A DNA stretch of 64,000 nucleotides from Pilaira anomala (GCA_025716855.1 JAIXMQ010000079.1:1-64000), one strand, 5' to 3'. Counted from the stretch's first letter, positions 37,123-49,141 are shown. Program-made: numbers and translations. Notes: generated by a model not told the origin, from the letters alone.

Positions 37123-38166
37123 GATGATGATGATCCATAACCATAGTAGGAGGAGAAAATAAATATTGTGGTTGTGGTAAAGTAGGTGCAGTAGCAGTAG
37201 CAGTACTGGCGGCTATTCTCTTACTTTCTTGTTTTTCTTCATCCTCTTTTTTAATCAAATGAATAGCAGTATGAGGAGAAAGAGTAGATTTTCTTTTTCT
37301 TTCAGTCGTCGTCGTAGTAGTAGTAGTAGTAGGCGTATCCGAACTATAATGACCAGGACTACGGCCTCTAACAACGAGTGGAGATGAATAACATTCAGAG
37401 ACAACATGTTGTGAATTATCATTTAATTGAGCAATTAATTCAAATATTAAACGAAAATATTGTTGTGAAGCTCTTCTTTTACCATTATTTGCAGTAGCGA
37501 CTCTAAATTGTAATCTTTCAAAAGTAACACATACTTGTTCACAACCAAATACAGTATCAGAAGGAGTAATTGAAATCATTGGAGGTTCTCTTTGTGGACC
37601 TTTATCACGTTTAGGTGTCATTTGAGTTAAAGCAACAGGTCTAATCATATTTTGATTTTCTATTATTACGTCTGTTGTTGTAGTACTAGTAGAAGAAGAT
37701 GTACATGCTTTTAATCGGAGAAAGAATTGTTGAATTGGTTGCATTGGTTTATCATTTAACTGCAATGCATAACATGTACCTTCTGAATGACCTTGAATAA
37801 CAAATGAAGCGGTTACTTGAAAATAATTTCTACGGTAACAAGTCCAATGAGACTGACATGTAAAGAAACCTCTATCCATTTTACAATTAAAAAAGATAGG
37901 ATAACTAAAATAAACAGTAGTTATTAATAATAAATTATTTGTTATTTTTTGTTTGGTTAGTATATATAAAAAAAAAAAAAAAAGTGGGCGTAATTTTATT
38001 TATTACTTACTTTTCTGCTTTTCGATTATTATAGTCAAAGATAGGTAATAGCGTATTTGGTTTACAAAAGAAATTGGGTTCATCTTTTGTATCAATTATT
38101 GTACTACTTGAATTATTTAACTGAGATGCTATTGATTTTGGCATAGGTAATGGAAACAGATCACTT

Positions 38167-38198
<32 letters not shown>

Positions 38199-38498
38199 TG
38201 TTGTTGTATTGCTTGTAATACTGTTATTACTCGTTTCATTTTTCAACGGTGAAGATCTTTTGTTTGATATTAAAAAAACTTGACACTATTTATATACATG
38301 TATAATATTACCTCTTGTAATCAAATTCTCGTTTATTATTATCACCATTAGTACTATATATATATATATATGAATCAATGTCGCGTTTAAATAAATGAAT
38401 AAATAAATAAATATTACTTACTTTATAAATCCATGTCCTACTGGCATAGAATGTGACCTTTGGTGAAAGAGTGGTGTTACTAAAACATTTTCAGACAT
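36566..38498 (-). CDS. Ndt80/PhoG-like DNA-binding transcription factor
   Basis: The start at 38498 gives MSENVLVTPLFHQRSHSMPV. After introns near 38250-38425 and 37890-38010 the large exon encodes the Ndt80/PhoG fold: GFFTCQSHWTCYRRNYFQVTA, then VFGCEQVCVTFERLQFRVATA, RRASQQYFRLIFELIAQL and VVRGRSPGHY, the last being the family signature in the DNA-contacting Ig-like domain. The N-terminal region has a Thr run (about 38168-38200), and the C-terminal half has long Gln, Asn, His and Thr runs, including about 20 Gln near 37070-37120 encoded mostly by CAA and CAG, and it ends in YHHHHHV. Fungal relatives regulate meiosis, sexual development, secreted proteases and nutrient starvation responses. 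It converges on Afg1. Confidence 0.85.
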
Positions 38499-38775
38499 TT
38501 CAATTATCGAGAAAGAAGAAAAAAAGCAAAAAAAAAAGAACCAAGAAAAAAGAAGAAGAAAAAGCGCTTTTTTATATTTATGTTATATAAATAAACAAAA
38601 CCTGTTAAGGAAACGACGACTCATTTTTAAGGAGTTTCTGAAAAATATAAAAATACGCCATCGATTATCCCGCCACTGTAGAGAAAACATGAAACCATTT
38701 TCAACTGGGATATTTGTTTCAACCCTCCTCCTTTCTTTTTTTTTACTCAGTTTAAAGTTAGGACCAAACTTTAAC

Positions 38776-38826
<51 letters not shown>

Positions 38827-38846
38827 CCTTTGTCCATAACAAAACA

Positions 38847-39782
38847 ATGAACATTTTACATCACAAAAGGCAAGTACATTAAAACACACACACACACTCT
38901 CTCTCTCTTTTTCTGCTTGTTTTTAAATTAATAGGCATGACTTAGTTACCATGTATATAATAAAAAGAACATTGAAAAAGTGAAGGCAGACGAAGCCGAA
39001 GCAGAAAAACAAGCAAAAGCAAAACAAGATCGTGTTATTTTAGCTGTAATAAAGTATTTATAGATTTTTATTAGCTTTATTGACAACAAAATAATCATAG
39101 GAAAGTGAAGCAAGACTAGAATTATTAAGAAAGAAAGCCAATGTAAATTTACCTATTGAACAAACCATAAAACCTTTTAACCTGTTTGAAGATATTGCTA
39201 CTGCTGTTGAAGGGAATCCAGAACATGAAGCAGAAGTAAAGCAAGAGAATGAGAAATGGGATAAACAAATCACAATGTATCTTGGTAAAGGTACTAAAAA
39301 AGAAGATGATCCTTGGTATATTAAAAATGAAGAAAAAGTGGATAAATATAAAGACATTTCTACATTTAAAAGCAAGCATCCTAAAAGGTAAAAAAAAAAA
39401 AAAAAATTATTCTATCATCATCATCACCCTAAATCTTTTCTCTCCCTTAAGAAAGAGACCAATTAAATTACTGGAAGATCCATTAGATTTGATTAAATCC
39501 ACATTAAAAACGACTGAAAAGAAAAAGGAAAGAAAAAGAACTGTAAGACGAAGAATTGAAAGAGAAAAAGAATCGAAATTATCAGAATTATCTCCAATTG
39601 AATTATTACGTGAAAAGAGACTTGCAAGAGAAAAAGAGGAAAAGATGCGATTAAATAAGCTCTATTTGGATTCAGAGGATACTACTACTTCCGATCTGCC
39701 ATCTGGCTATAACTCTCAATTTAACAGACTTGAAACTGAACAAGCGCAAAAAAGCAGACGTATTAAAGCGAGACGTTCATAA
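38847..39782 (+). CDS. LENG1-like protein with CIR_N domain
   Basis: Four exons (38847-38869, 38946-39045, 39101-39387, 39452-39782) join in phase to about 246 residues. The start MNILHHKSYHVYNKKNIEKVKADEAEAE matches the CIR_N motif (MNILxKKSWHVxNKKNIExV) found in LENG1, CIR1 and splicing factors Cwc25/CCDC49. It continues as an alpha-helical charged protein with SEARLELLRKKA and a basic C-terminus (KKKERKRTVRRRIEREKE; RRIKARRS). A nuclear or splicing-linked role is inferred. The first intron uses a GC donor (AAAAG/gcaagt), required to keep the CIR_N motif in frame. The 5.1-kb TIR element begins only 31 bp after its stop codon. Confidence 0.82.
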
Positions 39783-39813
39783 GTGCAGCTGTTATTTAAT
39801 AAATTTCTTTTAT

Positions 39814-40406
39814 TACAGTGCTTCCACTCTCAATTTACCAAATGTTTGAAAAGTCCGACCACTTTTTTGAAAAAGATTGGCCAATAGTTTGAGGTTAAAT
39901 TGACCAAAAAAAGGAGACTCTTTGCCCAAATGTTTGAGGCTATTTTGACCATCTCTTCGAAAATAAATTAACCAACTTCTTGCAAATGAAGTGACCAATG
40001 TTTTGGTCGAATTGATTACAAAGGCTCTTTATTGAAGTATTTAGAAAAACAACTGACAGAACACTGGATAAAATTTATGTTTAAAGACGTCTGAATTAAA
40101 AAAAAAAAAACGTGGATCAGTCTATCTGTAAAAATAAAATAATATGAACTAGTCATTTCAATTCTTACTTCTTTGTTGATATTCCTGTATCATTATTCTT
40201 TTGAGGGTACAATAATGCCTTGGCAATTGCTGACAGTAACCGCCTAACAGGCTGCAGCCATTCCAGGCCTGAGCCTGTTCTCCTTATCCTGTGAATTCCT
40301 TCTTACTATTGATTTTAATCTTCACCCAGTACTATTCTTTAATAAGCACATAGCCTCTTTTATTCAAGCTTCCACAACAAAAGAAGAGCGATGGATAGAA
40401 CTATTG
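39814..40406. repeat. Left terminal inverted repeat (593 bp)
   Basis: Reverse complement of 44301-44893, apparently without mismatch. Homology stops right after AGAACTATTG at 40406. Confidence 0.92.
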
Positions 40407-40950
40407 TAATGAACAATTGCTGACACAATAAGAGCTTTTGGGCCAATAAAATAATATAGTGTGGAACTCATACAAGCTTTAAAAATGGAATAAGATCAAA
40501 CGTCTGCCCACCAAAATATGCTGAGTGTTATTTACTCAAGCCAGTTTTACTATTAATTTCGTATATATATGCTTAATATGTAGTATTGTTCCATAGATCA
40601 TAATATTTTGGAGAGGTTAAAGTAACACCCTTTTCCAGCCTTCAGAGAATTGCCCTTTTTAAAAAGCCGTAGCATAAACTATTCAAATAAAAAAACAAAT
40701 ACTATTACTCTTTGTTAACGTCAATCGGTCTAGAAAAGAAAGGCTAAAAAACATTTACATAATAGCCATAACTTCCTGTAAATAAATAAAAAGATTCAGA
40801 GTTGCTTATCAAATTACGATAAAAGGATTTATATAGCTTGTATTGCTTTAGTTTTTCTATTCAACATCTCATTTTCTTGCGTTTGGAAGCTATAGCACGA
40901 ATAGGGTCGCCAATCTTTAAAATAGCCCGGTGATGCCAAAAAGGTCGAGA

Positions 40951-41140
40951 CTCTGTTGTGGTTCTTTGTGTTGATCAGCCATAATACTTTTGTATGTACG
41001 CTTGAGCAAACATTAAGCCTAAATAAAGAATGATATCAGGTATCTTTGGGTTCTTTTGATTATCAAAATAATCTATTTTACCTGGTTTTTGTAAGACTGA
41101 TCAAGGATAAAAAAAACCAGCAGCCTTTGCTTTTTGATGC
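40951..41140. repeat. Internal direct repeat, copy 1 (~190 bp)
   Basis: Closely repeated at 41429-41617 with few substitutions and one-base indels; contains TTGATCAGCCATAA and CAGGTATCTTTGGGTTC. Confidence 0.88.
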
Positions 41141-41428
41141 AACAGAAACGTGTTATGTTGACTGAACCTTGGCTAGTGACGAAAGGTAAATAGCTTGTGT
41201 ATCGAAGCTCCCACTAATGCAGTGAAATTTCCGCAATGCCACACTTCCCAATCACAAGAGCCATCAAGAGGTTCGCATCTACTTGATTACGAAAGGTAAA
41301 TAGCTTGTATATCGAAGCTCCCACTAATGTAGTGAAATTTCCGCAATGCCACACTTCCCGCAACGGTAAAGTTTAATATAAGTCAACAGAGAACATCGTA
41401 TCTCCAATTACAACAAAGAGGCGAAAGC

Positions 41429-41617
41429 TCTGTCGTGGTTCTTCGTGTTGATCAGCCATAAATACTTTTGTATGTACACTTGAGCAAACATTAAGCCTAA
41501 ATAAAGAATGATATCAGGTATCTTTGGGTTCTTTTGATTATCAAAATAATCTATTTTACCTGGTTTTTGTAAGACTGATCAAGGATAAAAAAACCAGCAG
41601 TCTATGCTTTTTGATGC
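41429..41617. repeat. Internal direct repeat, copy 2 (~190 bp)
   Basis: Second copy of 40951-41140. Between the two copies lies a smaller 71-bp direct repeat (41179-41249 and 41289-41359) containing GAAAGGTAAATAGCTTGT and TTTCCGCAATGCCACACTTC. Confidence 0.88.
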
Positions 41618-42004
41618 TTGGCAAATTTTTTGACTAATGTTCCCACACACCAAGATGACGAATCAAAAATTTGTCCCGAAGCCATGACATCACCTCTTGA
41701 ATAATCGGTGTTACAACTGTCAAGGCTTCCGCAGTAAATATATATTATTGATACAAGTATAAACCGCAGCATAAATCGCAGCATGTTGCAACATATTAGA
41801 AACATATAAATAGCCCTCTTATTATCTTCAATAAACATTATCTTTATTCTTATCATAATAAAACAGTTAAATAGTTTTCCGAAATAAATACTTCCTATTT
41901 ATTTCTCTTATTAAACTTTCAGCCCGTCTCAAGACTTATTTTAAATTTCAAATAATGATGCAACCAAGAAATTTAGTGTTTTACTTTGACTTTACCACTA
42001 TACC

Positions 42005-44088
42005 ATGAGCATTGATTATTTCTACCATACACCTGGAAGAAAATGGAATCTAATAGATGCCATTTCCTATTATGATTCACAATTATCTTTTGGCTCTTTT
42101 TTTCAACTTTTAACATCTATAAAAAAAGATATAATCACAGTTTGCCAAACACAAACATCAATGAAGAAGCATCAGACAGCACCACTTAATGACATCAATG
42201 TAAATTTATTTTTGGCTTGATAAAGTTCTTCTCTTATCTTGGTTTATTTTTCAGTTAGAAACTCCTGAATCTAAGTTTTTATAAACTTATGTTGAACGAC
42301 AATCTGATAGTGATGCTGAGGGACAAGTAGAAAGTGAAAATCATGAAAATATCATAGAGACACATAATAATACCCGAAAAAATCAAGAAGATAATGGTTC
42401 AAATGTTGCATCTGCATCCACGTCTACACCTGATCATGACTCTGTCTCTGCTCCCAACGAGCTAGCTGGTTTCATTAAGGTTTCCGATACGTTTAACAAC
42501 AATGGATCAGTAAATTTTTCGGCTTCAAACATTTCTGTTGTCGACAGTAGTATAGTAAGTATATAAGAACAGAAATACAAGCGATTTTTTTGTTCAATTT
42601 TTTTTTTAGCCAGGAAAAAAACGAAAATCAGACGATGTTGACACCTCCAATTGGGTAAGGCCTATTCATATTACAAATGATTGATGATAAGCCTAAATCT
42701 TAGTGTCTTTAGACAAACACTGAACGCGACATTCCTGTTACAGACACTTTACCAGCTTTTCAAAACAATTTAAATGACAATGTCAGTTGGTAAATTATTC
42801 CATATCATTTCTTTCTTTCATTAACCCTTTCAAATATATAATGTAGTGTGAGCTACGTGCAACTGAAGGCAAGAACCAATACTGCTTCGCTACACCATCT
42901 AGTAAAACCGAGAGTTCGCACAAGCCTAAATTGCGAAAAACCCACCTTGACACATTGAAAAAAGTATTTCACTTTGGTACTTCCTTTTCCTCAACCAATC
43001 CTTTGACTAAAAGTGAATACCAAGCATGCGAAAACGAACAAAAGTCAAACAAATCACTCCGATCGCTAAATTTGGTCGACTGCTTGGTCTCTTTGTTAGG
43101 CGATGAGCCTTTTGATACATATAACCAAATGCTTTGGTCTTTCAAACCTGGTCACAGTTTAACGCCTCAATCAGAAGCATTTTTACAAATCATCAAACAT
43201 AGTCTTTGCTCATTTCACTTAGTCTGTCGAACTGTGCCTGAGTTTAAACAAAATCATGAAAGAACTCACTTTGTTGAGAATTTTATTCCATCTTTAATGG
43301 CTTTAACAAAAATTATTGGATTCATTGAATTCAAATGGTAAGAAAAAAAAGGAGAGATAGAGAAGAAGGTAACTTTTGTATTGATGTTTTTTTCTTCGTA
43401 GGTGTGAAACCCCCTTTTTATCCTCAAGCTGTCTGAATCTTAAGTACTATGACTATGATCTTCGTGCTGCCCCTTTCAACAAGCTTATTGATGCCCTTGG
43501 TATCATGAAAACTCAAAACAATATGGAACTTATAATCGTGGAAGCGTCAAGGTATTATTATCAAATTTGATCTACAGTATCTTCATTCTTACTTAAACAT
43601 ATTATAGTGGTGCTATAAAAGAAGATACGACGCATACCATTGAAGACTCGCTAAAAATTCTTGAATGTAGTGCATCTGCTTTGAAAAAAGAAGTTGCTCA
43701 TTATAAATATGCCTCCTTGAAAACATTTAAAAGGCTCAAGGTTTATTCATTGCAAATAATTAGGACTCAAGTCACTCTGAGTGAGATGTCTCTGTATGAC
43801 AAAAATCACTGGAAGTTTATTGAAAAAAGGTCTGCTAAATTACCAACGAACTGGAATGATCGACTTTGTTTTGTTCAGTATCTTGAACTTTTAGCAACTT
43901 TGTTTGTATGTATACTGCAATCGCAAATATGAAGGTTTATAGGTACTCAAACTTTTTTTATATAGGATGGCATTCTTACAACACAACAGGTGCAAAAGCA
44001 ACTAGTAAAAGAAAACCTTGGGCTCGTTGAATTTAGTGGGCCATCTGTCGAATCAATTAGCCAAGAAGCAATTATTCTTCTAGAGTGA
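42005..44088 (+). CDS. Cargo gene of the TIR element: nuclear-type protein of unknown function
   Basis: Eight exons (42005-42199, 42255-42554, 42610-42654, 42713-42781, 42847-43337, 43402-43551, 43608-43905, 43966-44088) join in one frame to about 555 codons. The only break is a TAA at 42282-42284; an acceptor at about 42320 (gctgag) would skip it in frame. The N-terminus is followed by a Ser/Asn/Asp-rich region, a basic PGKKRKSDD motif like a nuclear localisation signal, and a conserved-looking ~350-residue domain: LRSLNLVDCLVSLLGDEP, FIEFKWCETPF, NNMELIIVEASSGA, HTIEDSLKILE, VTLSEMSLYDKNHWKFIEKRSA. The spaced D...E-x-S-S pattern might be a divergent PD-(D/E)XK nuclease-like core, but this is speculative. 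I recall similar unnamed proteins in Mucorales; no transposase motif is present. Confidence 0.65.
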
Positions 44089-44300
44089 TACAGGCTCCAA
44101 GAGACCTCCTTTCATTAAAATACTCATGGTGTATCTTGGTCCATACTAGTATGAAACAGTAGCATGTTTTGATACCATCTTACACCAACTTAAAATAGCT
44201 TAATAAAAAGATTGTCTTGTCATTATATCGATTTATACATTTAAGTAGCCGATTCTATTTCCATTGCAGAAAAAAATTAAAGGGTTTTCATCATTATGAA

Positions 44301-44893
44301 CAATAGTTCTATCCATCGCTCTTCTTTTGTTGTGGAAGCTTGAATAAAAGAGGCTATGTGCTTATTAAAGAATAGTACTGGGTGAAGATTAAAATCAATA
44401 GTAAGAAGGAATTCACAGGATAAGGAGAACAGGCTCAGGCCTGGAATGGCTGCAGCCTGTTAGGCGGTTACTGTCAGCAATTGCCAAGGCATTATTGTAC
44501 CCTCAAAAGAATAATGATACAGGAATATCAACAAAGAAGTAAGAATTGAAATGACTAGTTCATATTATTTTATTTTTACAGATAGACTGATCCACGTTTT
44601 TTTTTTTTTAATTCAGACGTCTTTAAACATAAATTTTATCCAGTGTTCTGTCAGTTGTTTTTCTAAATACTTCAATAAAGAGCCTTTGTAATCAATTCGA
44701 CCAAAACATTGGTCACTTCATTTGCAAGAAGTTGGTTAATTTATTTTCGAAGAGATGGTCAAAATAGCCTCAAACATTTGGGCAAAGAGTCTCCTTTTTT
44801 TGGTCAATTTAACCTCAAACTATTGGCCAATCTTTTTCAAAAAAGTGGTCGGACTTTTCAAACATTTGGTAAATTGAGAGTGGAAGCACTGTA
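44301..44893. repeat. Right terminal inverted repeat (593 bp)
   Basis: Mirror of the left arm, ending GGAAGCACTGTA at 44893. It lies only 29 bp before the start codon of the Misato gene, so the arm now forms that gene's proximal promoter. Confidence 0.92.
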
Positions 44894-44922
44894 TTATTAT
44901 TATTATTTTTTTTTTAATAAAC

Positions 44923-46791
44923 ATGCGTGAAATTCTTACGATTCAATTAGGTTCCATTGCTAACCACGTTGGTACTCATTTTTGGAACTCTCAGGTAAAA
45001 AAAAAAAATTCTTCTCTTTACTCTAAACTGGTTTCTCTATTAACACGACGTAAAAAAAAATAGGAAGAATATTTCAATTATGGTGGATCAACTGAAGAAT
45101 TGGACCATAATGTTCTTTATAGATCTGGAGAGACATCATCGGTACAGTTTGAATATCACTCGAGAATTTTAATACAAGAAAAAAAAAACTAATACACACT
45201 ATTTTACAGGGTGTCACTACATATACACCGAGAGCTTTAATTTATGACTTGAAAGGTGGATTTGGATCTATGCAAAAATACAATCGATTATTTAACACAG
45301 AAGACGATCATCAACAAGTGACATGGGAACAAGGAGTCAATCGTATTGATCGTAGTGTACCCAAGAGTCAATACCAACATGAATTAGACCGTATGGAAAC
45401 AGAAAACGATCCTAATGTAAACCTTGATATCATACAACAACTGGATTCATCTGTGAATAATTGGTCTGATTATAATCGAATTTACTATCATCCTCGTTCA
45501 ATTAATCCTATCGTAACGCATCAAATGGATAATGAAATTACACCTTTTGATAATTATACGATTGGTAGACAAGCATATACTGAAAATGAAAGAGAAGTAG
45601 ATATTTTTGAAGATAACTTTAGGTTCTTTGTGGAAGAATGTGATAATTTACAAGGATTTCAAATATTTTCTGATGTGGATGATGCCTTTGGTGGATTTAC
45701 TGAAAGTTTATTAGATAATATTCGTGATGAATACCTTAAAACTCCCATCATGACTTATGGTCTGAGTGATTCTCATGCTGAATATCGAACTGATGTAAGT
45801 TGGTTACTTTTTAACAACACTACTTTAATTTAACATGATTTCTTTGTTTTAAAAAGCGTCATAAACAAAAGATTATATTGAATAGAGCTTTTGGTATGAC
45901 TCGTCTTGCTGAATTATCTTCAATTTATATACCAATTTATACACCTACCATGACCGCTGTCAAGACAAGTGGGTTATCACCTTATCTTTATTTCAATGAA
46001 TTCTCTAGATATCATACAAGTGCTATTATTGCTGCTGCTATCGAAACAAATTCATTACCCTATCGATTGAAAACAAATTCAATCACTATGGCTGAAACAA
46101 TCAGTAAATTAAATTGGGTAAGAAATACCAGTTTAGCTTCTCTCTCTGTTTCTCTTCCTTTACCCATTACCAAGAATGGTTATATCGAAACCATTGAAAC
46201 CTTGACTAAACCACAACAATTAAGACCTACACTTTCATTATTAGATCGACTTTCTACACTCGAGGTAAAATAGTAACAATAATAGTAGGTGTAATAGTCA
46301 CTACTTGAACTTAATTATTATTATTATAGAAAATTGATACTTATGGTGAATCCATTGTAACTAGAGGATTACCTAAAAACATGCAGGGTCAATCGGAATA
46401 TTTAGAAAAGTTACTCAAAGACTTTAAAGACGAAAACGATCCACTTCAATCAAGGTTCAGTCTCGATACCAGTTTCCCTTTACCAGATTCATTTCCACGT
46501 ATCTTTACAAACCGTGTTCAAACAGATGGTCTAGTAGTAAATAATCCTGATTACACAACCATCGATCCAGCCAAATCTGTACCTGCCATGACGCGACTTG
46601 TGTCCGGGTCCATGTTAAAGGCTACTGTAGATCAACAATTAAAGAACCTTGAAAAAATTAGATTTGCCGATTTCTTTGAGTATTCTCAAGGTGAATGTGC
46701 TTTAAGTAAAGAAGACTTTTTAGAAACAAAGGAAGCTTTGATTAGTTTATCTGATGTATACACAAATGATGATGATAATATGATGAATTAA
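44923..46791 (+). CDS. Misato/DML1 mitochondrial distribution protein
   Basis: Five exons (44923-44994, 45064-45141, 45210-45794, 45857-46264, 46330-46791) join in phase to 534 residues. The N-terminus MREILTIQLGSIANHVGTHFWNSQ with EEYFNY matches Misato segment II (tubulin-like start, GxxxNxxGxHFWN), and TTYTPRALIYDLKGGFG, GFQIFSDVDDAFGGF and the tubulin-like middle are typical. DML1/Misato is needed for mitochondrial DNA inheritance and mitochondrial distribution and localises to the outer membrane in animals. The full length is present with no break. The right TIR of the 5.1-kb element ends 29 bp upstream of the start codon, so its original promoter has probably been displaced or replaced. 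Confidence 0.92.
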
Positions 46792-46983
46792 AAAATAAAA
46801 TAAATATCTGATTTGAGCCTAATACTTCTTGGTTGCGTGTGTGCCACCCAAATTAAACCTGATATGATGTCAACTGTGGAAAGTTAATATTACAACTTTG
46901 AGGGAAAAAAAAAAAAAAAAAAACTTCTTTTTCAATGTCCGTATTACATACCTTTTCTCTCGCTCTCTCTCTCTCTCTCTCAG

Positions 46984-49141
46984 ATGAGTCAAGAAACAAG
47001 TTATACAAGACAAAGGTCTTATAGCAGTAGTAACAATACTTCAAAACTATCACGTAGCTCAGACACTACGAGTACCTCACCCAAGACAGGACATCGTTAT
47101 TCTTCTTCAGCTAATGGTAACTTAACAAGACATTATGCAACACCTGAAGAAAGTGAAGCTGTGATTCCTATATTTTCTACACCTACTCACATGTACCTTC
47201 GACAAGAATTGAATGCTCAGCCCAGAGGTTCTCCTCAGTACACTGCTACTCCTCAATACACCTCTCCCAAGCAAACACCTGCACAACCGCCTTATTCACC
47301 TACACAACTTTATTCATCTACACCACAAAAAAATAGCCACTATGAACCTACAAAACCACCCGGATCTCCTTTAAGTTATGGACGTACAAGAGCAGAGGTA
47401 AAACAAATAAAAAATTAAAAGAAAAAAAGGGATAAATGATTAACTCTTTTTCTTTTTTTCTTTTTTTTAGTCTGCTGCTACCAGTAGACCTACTATGGAA
47501 AATCCAGGTAGTCAACCTACATCACAAACAAGCGTAAGTTTTTATTATTTTCATTCTACATAAAAAAAAAATAACAACCATTTTTCTTAATTAGACAACC
47601 ACCTTATCAAAAAAGGACATGTTATTAGCACAGTTGGTAGATATGGGATTTAGTTTAGAGGCGTCTAAAGTAGCCATGACAGCAAGTGGAGGAATGAATT
47701 TACAAGAAATTTTAGATATCCTTGTACAAAACGCAGCGATGGAAACTCAAATTCCTTCTACACATCATCCATCAGCAGCAGCACCAGCAGCAGCACCAGC
47801 AGCAGCAGCACCACCAGTACCTTCCAGTAACCCACGACCGACCCGAAACAGTCAACCACCTCCTTCCCACCACCACCAACAACAACAACAACAACCTAGT
47901 CGAACCAGTCAACCAGCCAAGCCTAGTTCAGAAGAGGATGAAGATGAAGACCCAGAACTTGAAAAGGAAAATGAAGAGAAATTCAAAAGAGAACAAGAAG
48001 AACGTAGAAGAGAGTACCTGGATCAATTGAAACGAGAAAAACCGATACCGCCCACACCTTCACCACGACCTACTACGATGGATACAGCATATGCAGATCG
48101 AGAGCGTAAACAGGGTAATTTTTACTTTAATAAGGGACAATTCGTTGAAGCGGAAGCATTTTATAGTGCAGCCATTGCTTCATTACCCATTGGTCATAGT
48201 GAACTTGTCTTGCTCTGTAATAATCGAGCAGCGGCTCGATTAAAGTTAGGAAAGTATCATGCATGTTTATCGGATTGTGCTGTAGCGATTGATATTGCTC
48301 GTAAGCAAATGACGTATAGTGCTATCTTGGGAGATCCGACGTGGCGGTCTCAAATGATCAAGGCCTTACATCGTAAAGCATCGGCGTTAGAGGGATTAGG
48401 GATGTTTGAAGCTGCTATTCAATCGTATGAGGAGTATATTCGATTAGAAGGGTCTCGTAGTGCACAAGTAGCTCAAGGGATTCAACGATGTCAACAAGCT
48501 TTATTAGAAAAGAGACCTACACCTCCACCTCCACCACCTCATCCCTCTCAACAGCCACCTCCTCAACCTCCAAGACCCAGCACTCATGGACCTACTTGGA
48601 AACCATCAAACACTACCTCTGCATTTCCCGATATCGATTTCAATATGTTTATTCCTAAACATACACCAGAACAATTAGCAGCGCAAGAAGAGATCAATAA
48701 AAGTAAAGCAGTCAAAGAAATGCGAGAACGAGAAAAACAAAAGGAAGCGGAAGATTTAGAGCGTCTTCAGAATGAAGATAAAGTGAATGCAAAAATCGTT
48801 TCCTGGAAAATGGGTAAAGAAAGAAACTTGAGAGCTTTATTAGGTTCACTTCATGTGATTTTATGGCCTGGTGTGCAATGGAAGAGTGTCCAGATGAGTG
48901 AATTGTTAGAGCCTAGAAAATGTAAAATTACTTATATGAAGGCAATTGCTAAAGTTCATCCTGACAAGGTATGTATATATATAAAGTCTTTAACTTTTTT
49001 TTTTTTTTTTTTTTATTCACTTTTTTTTTTTTCGGTTAGCTTCCTGCAAATGCAACAGTAGAACAACGTATGTTGGCAAGTAGTATCTTTACTACTTTAA
49101 ATCAAGCTTGGGATTTATTTAAAATTGAAAATAAATTATAG
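46984..49141 (+). CDS. Auxilin/Swa2-like J-domain protein
   Basis: Four exons (46984-47397, 47471-47533, 47595-48968, 49040-49141) join to 650 residues. Order: Ser/Thr/Pro/Gln-rich disordered N-terminus, where clathrin-binding motifs are expected, a UBA-like domain (LLAQLVDMGFSLEASKVAMTA, from residue ~170), an Ala/Pro/Gln-rich linker and acidic coiled region, a TPR unit (YADRERKQGNFYFNKGQFVEA, NNRAAARLKLGKY, ALHRKASALEGLGMFEAA), a Pro-rich stretch, and a C-terminal auxilin-type J domain with VHPDK, the HPD being needed to stimulate Hsp70, and NQAWDLFK. This is the domain set of yeast Swa2, which uncoats clathrin vesicles. The CT tract directly before the ATG resembles other starts. Confidence 0.92.

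Larger units (their letters stand above)
39814..44893. mobile_element. 5,080-bp element with 593-bp terminal inverted repeats and a cargo gene, TA-flanked
   Basis: The sequence 39814-40406 is repeated in reverse complement at 44301-44893; by eye the two arms are identical, including a 13-base homopolymer. Each tip reads TACAGTGCTTCCACTCTCAA, with TA at the outer edge as in Tc1/mariner insertions. The first ~190 bp of each arm contain degenerate ~22-23 bp repeats carrying GACCA/TTGGTC motifs. The interior holds no transposase that I can find, two sets of direct repeats, and one + strand multi-exon gene. The tip resembles that of the DDE_3 elements at 27.8 and 29.4 kb (TACAGTG.TTCCA.TC.CAATT). 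It sits in a gap of about 65 bp between two housekeeping genes without interrupting either coding sequence. Confidence 0.88.

Noticed and set aside
39813..39998. Peptide frame identical to one at 44709-44930
   Set aside because: Identity is explained by the inverted repeats; the peptide is the sub-terminal motif array translated.
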